From a virus, in the IMG/VR virus record IMGVR_UViG_3300025687_007041, positions 1 to 24,142 of that record: 24,142 bases of DNA. One strand, given 5' to 3'. A program made the translations under genes and the position numbers. A model generated the notes under the pieces. That model had not been told where the DNA came from, ran no database searches, and worked only from the letters and a program-made list of their open reading frames with translations. Position 1 is the stretch's first letter. The number at the start of each line of letters is the position of its first letter. Below are positions 1 to 7,700 of this stretch, in pieces.

Positions 1-2625
1 TTGTTCCCCATGATAAACAGACTTATATTCGTCCTTTCTGTTTAGAAGTTCTGGTTTCATGATGCTCTCACCCAAGAGATTTCCTGCTCTTGACCACATT
101 TGATAAGTGGGTGCTTCTGGGAACACATGCTTCACCGAATCGTGAACAGTTCCCATACACATCAAAGTGAAGTTTTGAATTTGAGAATGAACTTCTCCAA
201 ATCTTTCAATGACCTTGATGTATCTGTCAGTAATTGGATGTTTTGCTTTTCTTTCCTGATCTGGAAGGTGAAGAACAAATCCACCATTTGGGTTACCAGC
301 AAAAGGAACATTCTTAATTCTTTCGATGTCATCCAAACTCATTCCGATTCCAGTTGTGAAGACCGAAACAGGATGACCTTGCTCATGAGCATAAAGAAGC
401 ATGTCCGTGGTTTTTGGATTCAACCAAGGTTCCGTAAAACCAGCAAAGGTCACACGAATTTCCTTTGGCATCTTGTCAACTGCTTTCTTGAAGTTGTCAA
501 GACTCAAGAATCTTTCACCCTTATAAGACTTTTGAAGTGTTCTTTGTGGACAGAACACACAATCAACCACACAACCATTCTTCACATCAATTGAAGTTGT
601 GAATTCCATCGTTGGAGCAACAGCGTCATTCCACTTGTTCTTTGGTTGTTCTTGATTGTCAATGTAAATGTTTATCCAACCATAATATTCCACAACATCA
701 TCATTCCAAATCTGATCTGTTAGATCATTGAAATTCGAATTGTAATCAACAAAATAAACTTTATGATTACTAAAATGTTTTAAATAAGTATCTCTAAATT
801 TTTTAAACTTTTCTTTTAATTGTGGCGTACCAAAATGCCATTCACCAGAAATTTTCTTTACATTTTTCTTAATCCAATCAAAATTACCATCGGTGAACAC
901 ATTGTATTCACCACCTTCACAATCAATTTTTAAAAAATCTATTTTCTCTAATTTTTGTTCTTCGATAAGAGTTTTAAACGTTATTCCTTTACCAGAAGAT
1001 GTCTTTTTCCATAGATCATTACCCATATAATTGGGATCTAAATCATCATTATACAATCCATTAAAAATTACATCACCATCAACAGAAGATATGCCTTGGT
1101 TTAAGCAGGTAACGTTATTATAATTAGATGTATTTTTTACTAATGTTTTAAAAAGTTCTGGATGAGGTTCAAGACAAATGACCTTCTTTGGATTTTTATT
1201 TAAAATCGAATATGCAAATGGACCAACACTGGCTCCAATGTCAACAACAACATCACCATAATTTACATGGAAATGTTTTTCATAATTAATATTTTCTGAT
1301 TTAAATTCTTCTTTGATTGATTGATAATTCCAAGAATTCTGTTTCATTATTCCCCAATCAAAATCTTCATGACAATCTCTGTTGTCAATGTAAATCGTAA
1401 TTGCAGTGTAATAATCTAGGAACCAATCATCCCACAGACCCCACTTAATGTCACATTCATCAAAGGAATAAACTTCGTGATTGGGAAAGTATCTAAGATA
1501 AGTATCTCGAAAATGTTTAAATTTTTCTCTGAGTTCTGGTGTCCCTAAGTGCCACTCTCCAACAATCTTTCTGACATTGTTTTTAATCCAAGAAGCATTT
1601 TCGTCATTGAAGATATCATACTCACCACCCTCACAATCTGTTTTAAGGAAATCAATCCTCTCAATTTTGTTTTGTTCGATGAATGATTTGAAAGTGATTG
1701 TTTCAACTTCCTGAACGTTCTCATCTTCACAAGTTTCAATGAACTGCTCATTAAAAAGACCTGTGAGTTTTTGTTTTCCATCAACACTGCCAATTGCCTT
1801 GTTGATAAATCGAGCATTTTCAGATCTGACATTTTTTGTCAGAGTTTGAAACAAATCCTTATGTGGTTCGAAACAGTAAATTTTCTCAGGGTTTTTCTCT
1901 TCTAATGTGTAGGAGAACGGACCAACACTTGCTCCCACATCAAAAACAATATCTCCATCCTCAACAGAGAAAAACTTTTCATAAACTTTTTGTTCGAAAA
2001 CTTCTTTCTCAACAATTCCCTTGAACCATTCATTCTCCGCTGCTTTTCCCCAATCAAAATCTGCTTTGAGGAATTTGAGATTATTCATCACAGATTCTCT
2101 GTGAATTGAATCCATCTGCAACCAATAATTTTCTCTGAGATCTAAGAAATATTTTCTACTGTCATCACAGAGACCAGTGTGCCATGAAGACACTGCTCTT
2201 TCAAACAAGATTCCATAAATTCCAGGATAATCAACAGAAAGTGGAAGTTTTGGTAGGTCTGTGTATGCAACTTCCAATCCAATAGACGAAATCAAATAAG
2301 CATCATGATAATTTCCGTCTCTTTCATAAAATCTTGAGAGAAGAAAATAACCTTCAGGTCTCTTTGGAAGTAAAGCAACTGCTGTTTGAAGCATTCCCTT
2401 GACAGAGTTATTTCTGCACCCCTGAGAATCAAAGCAACCAGATGCTGCCAACAGACAAGCATACATCAATGTCTTATCTTCTGTCCTTTCAGCAGTTCGA
2501 ATGTAATAAGAGATTGCAGAGGCAGTCTGACCGATGGAGTGATAATGTTTTGCCAACCACAGATTTACATCAGGGTTCTCTGGGTCATCAATAAACTTGA
2601 CCAGTTGTGTGTTTAAATCAACCAT
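1..2625 (-). CDS. TPR-like / FkbM methyltransferase x2 / radical SAM fusion protein (3' end outside window)
   Basis: One minus-strand frame stays open for 875 codons from an ATG at 2625 to the window edge, so the C-terminus is missing. Residues 1-190 are helical and TPR-like. Residues about 190-415 form an FkbM-type SAM methyltransferase: motif I VFDVGASVG (227-235), FEPH (252-255) and DFLKTDCEGGE (325-335). A second copy follows at about 422-655 with VVDIGASVG (460-468), LEPH (485-488) and DFLKIDCEGGE (563-573). Residues 676-875 begin a radical SAM domain with C685, C689 and C692 in CxxxCxxC spacing and FAGFTEPWLNP (727-737) in the place of the usual GGEP strand. The start overlaps the GH130-like gene by 8 bases, implying translational coupling. 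FkbM enzymes usually O-methylate glycans or small molecules; the substrate here is unknown. The domain calls are strong, while the joint function is inference. Confidence 0.85.
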   Translation of the reverse strand, partial: MVDLNTQLVKFIDDPENPDVNLWLAKHYHSIGQTASAISYYIRTAERTEDKTLMYACLLAASGCFDSQGCRNNSVKGMLQTAVALLPKRPEGYFLLSRFYERDGNYHDAYLISSIGLEVAYTDLPKLPLSVDYPGIYGILFERAVSSWHTGLCDDSRKYFLDLRENYWLQMDSIHRESVMNNLKFLKADFDWGKAAENEWFKGIVEKEVFEQKVYEKFFSVEDGDIVFDVGASVGPFSYTLEEKNPEKIYCFEPHKDLFQTLTKNVRSENARFINKAIGSVDGKQKLTGLFNEQFIETCEDENVQEVETITFKSFIEQNKIERIDFLKTDCEGGEYDIFNDENASWIKNNVRKIVGEWHLGTPELREKFKHFRDTYLRYFPNHEVYSFDECDIKWGLWDDWFLDYYTAITIYIDNRDCHEDFDWGIMKQNSWNYQSIKEEFKSENINYEKHFHVNYGDVVVDIGASVGPFAYSILNKNPKKVICLEPHPELFKTLVKNTSNYNNVTCLNQGISSVDGDVIFNGLYNDDLDPNYMGNDLWKKTSSGKGITFKTLIEEQKLEKIDFLKIDCEGGEYNVFTDGNFDWIKKNVKKISGEWHFGTPQLKEKFKKFRDTYLKHFSNHKVYFVDYNSNFNDLTDQIWNDDVVEYYGWINIYIDNQEQPKNKWNDAVAPTMEFTTSIDVKNGCVVDCVFCPQRTLQKSYKGERFLSLDNFKKAVDKMPKEIRVTFAGFTEPWLNPKTTDMLLYAHEQGHPVSVFTTGIGMSLDDIERIKNVPFAGNPNGGFVLHLPDQERKAKHPITDRYIKVIERFGEVHSQIQNFTLMCMGTVHDSVKHVFPEAPTYQMWSRAGNLLGESIMKPELLNRKDEYKSVYHGEQ

Positions 2626-3616
2626 TGTTCAACTCCGCATTGAGAACTTGTTCTTCGATTACCGACTCTGGGAACTTTAATAAGAACGCTGCATTATCTT
2701 GAAAACCAAAAGTCAATAAGAAATCTGACCCCTGTTGGGCAAGTCCCACAGCAAACTCAACGTCTCCACCCATAAGTGAAAATGTGTCAGTCCATCTCAA
2801 CAGATTAAAATCTTTGTCCCACAAAAGGATTCTGTGTTTATAAATGGCATCTTTTCTTTGTGTCTCACTCTTGAACAAATCAACTTCGTGAGTGAAAGCG
2901 ATGTAATAATCTTTCCAAGGGATGACTTGAGAACCACCACGAGGATAACCAGACATTTCTCTTTTGTTAAAACGTTTAATCAGTTCTGATGTTCCATTTT
3001 CAGGATTTACTTTGACCAACTCTGTTGGGTTGGACCATTTTATGAAGTGATAAGGTTTGTCCAGAACTGGCATCCAGTTCTTCTCACAGTAACTATTAGG
3101 ATTATCTGGAGGTTCGATCCTAATTTGCGTGGTTTGAACGACTTTATCTTCCTGAATGTCGATCTCACAAAGTTCCATTCTTCCAATTCCTGTTGGGTCG
3201 AGGTCTCTCCTCACACCACAGGTGAACATCTTTCCTTCCCACTCAAACAAGCGAGCGTCTTCAAGTCCAACGAAGTCCCACAACTCCTTGTCTGGAAACT
3301 TGGAAGTGTCAATCTTGTTATGACGAACAATTTCATAATTTTCATCCAACTCCAAATAATGATTCCACGTCCTCAGGTGGATGTCATTCTCTGGATGAAT
3401 ATAAGTCAATGGTCCGTAAGGATGCTGAAACAACTTCTTCTCTGAGTGGTAAAACGTGTAATTTACCGCTCGAAGATTGACTAGAACCTTATCATTGTGA
3501 ATGTAAACGGATGGGTTCATCAGTCCCAATCCATTGTTTTCCTCTGCAGGAATAATCAATGGATGAATTGACCCACCATAGTAAAGACACAATTTTGAAA
3601 AATTGAAACCACTCAT
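2618..3616 (-). CDS. GH130-like five-bladed beta-propeller protein (predicted glycoside phosphorylase/hydrolase-like)
   Basis: A protein of about 332 residues. Counting from a GTG three bases upstream (3619) as residue 1, it shows GLEDARLF (118-125), EKNWMP (179-184), RGGSQVIPW (227-235), MGGDVEFAVGLA (283-294) and a late GFQDNAAFLL strand. These blade motifs resemble the GH130 mannosyl-phosphorylase-like propeller group, which acts on beta-linked mannosides or related glycans. I cannot assign the catalytic residue or prove activity, and many phage members are uncharacterised. I prefer the ATG at 3616 over the adjacent GTG; neither has a clear Shine-Dalgarno. A late-promoter-like GATAAATA lies about 25-30 bases upstream. 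Its stop codon overlaps the start of the FkbM/radical SAM fusion, suggesting the two are made together and share a glycan-related role (inference). Confidence 0.72.
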   Translation of the reverse strand: MSGFNFSKLCLYYGGSIHPLIIPAEENNGLGLMNPSVYIHNDKVLVNLRAVNYTFYHSEKKLFQHPYGPLTYIHPENDIHLRTWNHYLELDENYEIVRHNKIDTSKFPDKELWDFVGLEDARLFEWEGKMFTCGVRRDLDPTGIGRMELCEIDIQEDKVVQTTQIRIEPPDNPNSYCEKNWMPVLDKPYHFIKWSNPTELVKVNPENGTSELIKRFNKREMSGYPRGGSQVIPWKDYYIAFTHEVDLFKSETQRKDAIYKHRILLWDKDFNLLRWTDTFSLMGGDVEFAVGLAQQGSDFLLTFGFQDNAAFLLKFPESVIEEQVLNAELNNG

Positions 3617-3639
3617 CACATAATTAAAAGTTCATACTG

Positions 3640-3647
3640 TATTTATC
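3640..3647 (-). promoter_or_regulatory. Late-promoter-like GATAAATA before the GH130-like gene
   Basis: The minus strand reads GATAAATA, seven of eight bases matching the T4 late promoter TATAAATA. It overlaps the stop codon of the 305-aa fibre and lies 24-31 bases before the ATG at 3616. The T4 late box is read by gp55 sigma with gp33/gp45; that this phage uses the same system is inference. Confidence 0.5.
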
Positions 3648-4560
3648 TTGTCCTTTTCAACTCCTCAATCTCCAATTTCAGTTCTTTGACTGCTTGAACA
3701 AGGACACCAATAAGACCATTGTAAGTAACGGTCTTAGTTCCTCCCAAACTCACTTGAACCAGCTCTGGCAAAACTGTTTCCAACTCTTGAGCAATGACAC
3801 CAACAGATGATTGATCAGAATTTTTCCATTTGAATCTGACACCTCTTATTTGGTTGATAATTGATATCGCATCCTCAACGGTTTCAATGTCAGTCTTGAG
3901 GTTGATGTCTGATCCAGAGTTGACATTTCCAGTCGCAGAAACATCTCCAGTAACACTCAATGTGCTACCATCAAAAGTAAGATTTGCTTCTGCATTCAGA
4001 GTGGTTCCACTCACCGCAGTCATTACTCGGTTGTCAGAAACATTGGTAAGCGTTGCAGAACCACTTGTTCCAGTGGTTCCTTGGGTACCAGTTGTACCCT
4101 GTGTTCCAGTAATGCCTTGAATACCCTGGGTTCCCTGAGCACCAGTGATGCCCTGAATTCCTTGTGTTCCCTGAGCACCTTGAGCACCGGTGATTCCTTG
4201 AATTCCCTGAATGCCCTGAAGTCCACTGACAGTTGTGGGATCTACCCAATCAACATCTGCACCATCTGTTTTGAGAACATATCCATTAATGCCTAAACTT
4301 CCACCAGCATCCTTGATACCACTATTAAACTGTACAGCACCTGTAAATGTTGAAATTCCACTAACACTAAAATTATTGTTTACTTCTACAGTGTTATTAA
4401 ATGTTGCCGCAGTTCCTGTGATGATGTAATCGGTGGACGCGACACCAGTCAATCCAGTTCCATCACCAATAAATGATGTTCCCGTAACAACACCAACAAA
4501 AAGATCGTTGGATACGTTTATTGCTGTAACAAAACCTGCTAATACACGAGCCCTTGTCAT
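3643..4560 (-). CDS. Collagen-like tail-fibre protein with C-terminal S74 autoproteolytic chaperone
   Basis: A 305-residue fibre protein. The N-terminal 115 residues are beta-rich and include GDGTGLTGV, common in phage fibres. Residues about 112-170 are Gly-X-Y triplets dominated by Gln, Thr, Ile and Ala rather than proline. The C-terminal 89 residues are a Peptidase_S74 intramolecular chaperone: S217-D-I-N-L-K222 matches the Ser/Lys dyad spacing, followed by [15 protein letters not shown], and the end is a charged coiled coil. In characterised S74 proteins this domain trimerises the fibre and then cuts itself off just before the Ser. The gene starts 4 bases after a 57-aa fibre-head ORF in a different frame. 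The upstream codons of this frame (reading S-D-D-A before the Met) suggest the two were once one gene. RBS is weak. Confidence 0.85.
   Translation of the reverse strand: MTRARVLAGFVTAINVSNDLFVGVVTGTSFIGDGTGLTGVASTDYIITGTAATFNNTVEVNNNFSVSGISTFTGAVQFNSGIKDAGGSLGINGYVLKTDGADVDWVDPTTVSGLQGIQGIQGITGAQGAQGTQGIQGITGAQGTQGIQGITGTQGTTGTQGTTGTSGSATLTNVSDNRVMTAVSGTTLNAEANLTFDGSTLSVTGDVSATGNVNSGSDINLKTDIETVEDAISIINQIRGVRFKWKNSDQSSVGVIAQELETVLPELVQVSLGGTKTVTYNGLIGVLVQAVKELKLEIEELKRTR
4057..4230 (-). repeat. Collagen-like Gly-X-Y coding tract in the 305-aa fibre
   Basis: A run of 9-base-periodic codons encodes [16 protein letters not shown] and [10 protein letters not shown]-type triplets. Gln and Thr replace the usual proline. 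Such tracts form triple-helical fibre shafts. Confidence 0.85.
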
Positions 4561-4564
4561 GGCA

Positions 4565-4738
4565 TCATCCGATGGTCAATGTTCCACTCGATGCATCATA
4601 AGTCAAGGAACCAAGGTCTCCTTTGACCTCAAGTTTAGTTGTTGGACTGTCTGTACCGATTCCAACCCTGTCATTAGCAATATCTACATAGAGATTATTG
4701 TCAGAAACAAGGTCGCCAGTTCTTCTAGTTTTACCCAT
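4565..4738 (-). CDS. 57-aa fibre head fragment, probably split from the downstream 305-aa fibre
   Basis: A short ORF starting [10 protein letters not shown] and containing [20 protein letters not shown], the N-terminal repeat typical of marine phage tail fibres (compare LGLGTDSPTQQLDVDG in the 1124-aa neighbour). An AAGG sits about 8 bases before its ATG, immediately after the 1124-aa gene. It ends [13 protein letters not shown] then TGA, and the 305-aa ORF begins four bases later in the +1 frame. Dropping one base near the stop would join ...GTLTI to [13 protein letters not shown], a natural-looking fibre sequence of roughly 364 residues. It may therefore be the 5' part of a frameshifted or recoded gene rather than an independent protein. 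Confidence 0.65.
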   Translation of the reverse strand: MGKTRRTGDLVSDNNLYVDIANDRVGIGTDSPTTKLEVKGDLGSLTYDASSGTLTIG

Positions 4739-4751
4739 TTTGGTGCCTTAG

Positions 4752-7700
4752 TTATATCTTATTTAGGGATTGTTTAATAAGGTCAATCTCAGTTTGTTGT
4801 TCTTTAATTGCTTCAATCAGAACACCAATGAGACCATTATAAGTCACTGTCTTCAGACCTTCAGAGTTTGTTTGAACCAGTTCTGGAAGAACAGTTTCTA
4901 ACTCTTGAGCAATAACACCAATCGATGGTTGATTGGATTCCTTCCATCTAAACTTAACACCATTTAGTTGTTTTGTAAGAGAAACTGCATCTTGAAGAGT
5001 CTCAACATTTGATTTCATAGAGATATCGGAAGTTGAGTTTACGTCACCAGTGACAGTGACCCCAGAAGAAGTAGTCTCAAATTTCTTAATGTTATTGTAT
5101 CGAATATCTACTGAACCATTACCATTACAAACAATTGCATTTTCAGTTCCAGCAACTTGAATCGCAATATCGTCATCGGATTGGAGAACTAAGTCACCTG
5201 CAGTAACCTGTTTAATAATACTATTAGTTCCGTTGTGATAAATCTCCAAGTCATTACCAGTTCCAAATCTAACTTTTACGTTGTCATTGTAATCAACACC
5301 AGCCGCTCCACCTGCTGCTGTTCCTGTGATGCCCTGAGTTCCCAAGATTCCCTGAATGCCCTGGGTTCCAGTGATGCCTTGAATTCCCTGTGTGCCCTGA
5401 GTGCCTTGAATTCCCTGAATTCCTTGAGTTCCTTGAGCACCCTGAGCACCAGTAATTCCCTGAATGCCTTGAGTTCCTTGAGCACCCTGAGCACCAGTGA
5501 TGCCTTGAATTCCTTGGGTACCTTGAGCACCAGTGATGCCTTGAATTCCTTGTGTACCCTGAGTTCCAGTAATTCCTTGAATACCTTGAGCACCTGTGGC
5601 ACCATCCGCACCAAGAACACCTGCGGTTCCTTGAGTTCCAGTAATTCCTTGGATTCCCTGAGGACCTGCTGATTCGAAGTAAACAAAGTCAAGAATATCA
5701 CCCAAAGAAGCACCGGTGTCGAGAACAACGGATGTTCCATTGGACGCTGTAAATTCATCTGCTGTCAGACGAACACCATTAAGGAAGACATCAATGTTTC
5801 CTACGCTGTAAGTAACGGAAAATGTGGTTTGACCGGCAGTTGCAGTAACACTTGTCTCATTCTTGGTGTAACTGAAACCTTGGATACCTTGGATTCCCTG
5901 AGTTCCTTGAATTCCTTGAATTCCTTGAGGACCTTGAGGACCTTGAACACCTTGTGGACCAGCAGATTCAAAAGCAACAAAGTCGAGAATGTCACCGAGT
6001 GATGCTCCTGTGTCAAGAACAACTGAAGTTCCGTTGGTTGCGGTAAACTCATCCGATGTCAGACGAACACCATTTAGGAAGACATCAATGTTTCCTACGC
6101 TGTAAGTAACAGAGAATGTGGTTTGACCTGCTGTTGCTGTGACACTCGTCTCATTCTTGGTGTAACTGAAACCTTGAATGCCCTGAATGCCTTGAGTTCC
6201 AGTGGTTCCTTGTGTTCCTGTTATCCCCTGAATTCCCTGGGTTCCTTGAGCACCCTGAGCACCAGTAATTCCTTGAATACCCTGAGTTCCAGTGAGTCCC
6301 TGAATGCCCTGAATACCTTGAGTTCCTTGAGCACCCTGAGCACCAGTAATTCCTTGAATACCCTGAGTTCCAGTGAGTCCCTGAATGCCTTGAGTTCCCT
6401 GGGCACCTTGAGCACCAGTGATTCCTTGGATTCCCTGAATCCCTTGAGTACCTTGAGCACCAGTAATTCCTTGAATTCCTTGGGTTCCCTGAGCACCTTG
6501 TGCACCAGTGGTTCCTTGTGTACCAGTGATTCCTTGAATACCCTGAAGACCTATATCACCCTTTGTTCCAGTTCTTGCAAAAGTAATGATTACATCTTCT
6601 GTGTTGCTGAAGGATGTTGAACCAGAAAGATATGAAACAGAGACCTTATGATAACCAGTTGCTTCAGTGTTCGTTCCACTGATTGTAAAGATAGCAAAGT
6701 CATTAGAGTTGGTTCTGTTTGAAATTCTAACGTGACCCTTGATGGTTGAAGTCGAATCATCAATGGTTCTGAGGAATGCTTGAATGTCATTTCCGCCATC
6801 ATCCTCATCATCGATGTACATCAATGTGGCAGCTGACAAATCAGCATTGTTAAACCTTACTTTTCCTTGACCTGGGTCAGCATCTGTGGTTGTAGTGTCA
6901 AAAGTAAAGTCGAACGTGGCACCTCCAAAGTTTCCATCAACACCTTGAATGCCTTGTGTTCCAGTGGTTCCTTGTGTTCCTGTTATCCCCTGAATGCCTT
7001 GAGTTCCTTGAATGCCTTGAATTCCTTGAGTTCCCTGAGCGCCTTGAGCACCCGTAATTCCTTGAATACCCTGGGTTCCCTGAGCACCAGTGATGCCCTG
7101 AATTCCTTGAGTGCCCTGAGCACCGGTGATGCCTTGAATGCCTTGTGTTCCTTGAGCACCAGTAATTCCTTGAATGCCCTGAATTCCTTGAATTCCTTGA
7201 ATTCCTTGAATTCCTTGTGTTCCTTGAGCACCGGTGATTCCTTGAATGCCCTGAATGCCCTGTGTTCCTTGAGTTCCCTGGTCACCAGTTGTCCCCTGAG
7301 TGCCCTGATCACCAGTGATTCCTTGAATGCCCTGAAGCCCTTGAATTCCTTGAATTCCTTGAATCCCTTGTGTTCCTTGAGCACCGGTGATTCCTTGAAT
7401 TCCCTGTGTTCCTTGAGCACCTGTTATTCCTTGAGTACCCTGAGCACCGGTGATGCCTTGAATGCCTTGTGTACCTGTTGTACCCTGAGGTCCAGCGGAC
7501 TCAAAGTAAGTGATGTCAACAACATCTCCTGCTTGAGCACCAGAAGCAAGAACAACTGCTGTTCCACTGGTTGCAGTATAGTCGGCAGGAGACAGACGCA
7601 CACCATTGAGGTAAACGTCTAAGTCTGTTCCATCTGCATAAGTTGCTGCAAATGATGTTTGTCCCGCTGTTGCGATATAATTACTTTCGTCTCTTGTAAA

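Noticed and set aside
100-594. Plus-strand 164-codon frame at the left end
   Set aside because: It is antisense to the radical SAM domain, whose CxxxCxxC motif marks the minus strand as coding.
6983-7420. Minus-strand 145-codon Lys/Glu/Leu-rich frame
   Set aside because: It is an alternative frame of the collagen repeats in the 1124-aa gene with no RBS or family resemblance; similar shadows at 5276-5758 and 6221-6505 are rejected for the same reason.
6165-7495. Possible CRISPR-like array because of short regular repeats
   Set aside because: Repeats are 9-base in-frame units without spacers, and they encode Gly-X-Y triplets.
6867-7622. Plus-strand 251-codon frame rich in Ser/Leu/Asn
   Set aside because: It is the antisense of the collagen-like tract; its repetitive Leu/Ser composition is the direct mirror of the Gly-X-Gln codons.
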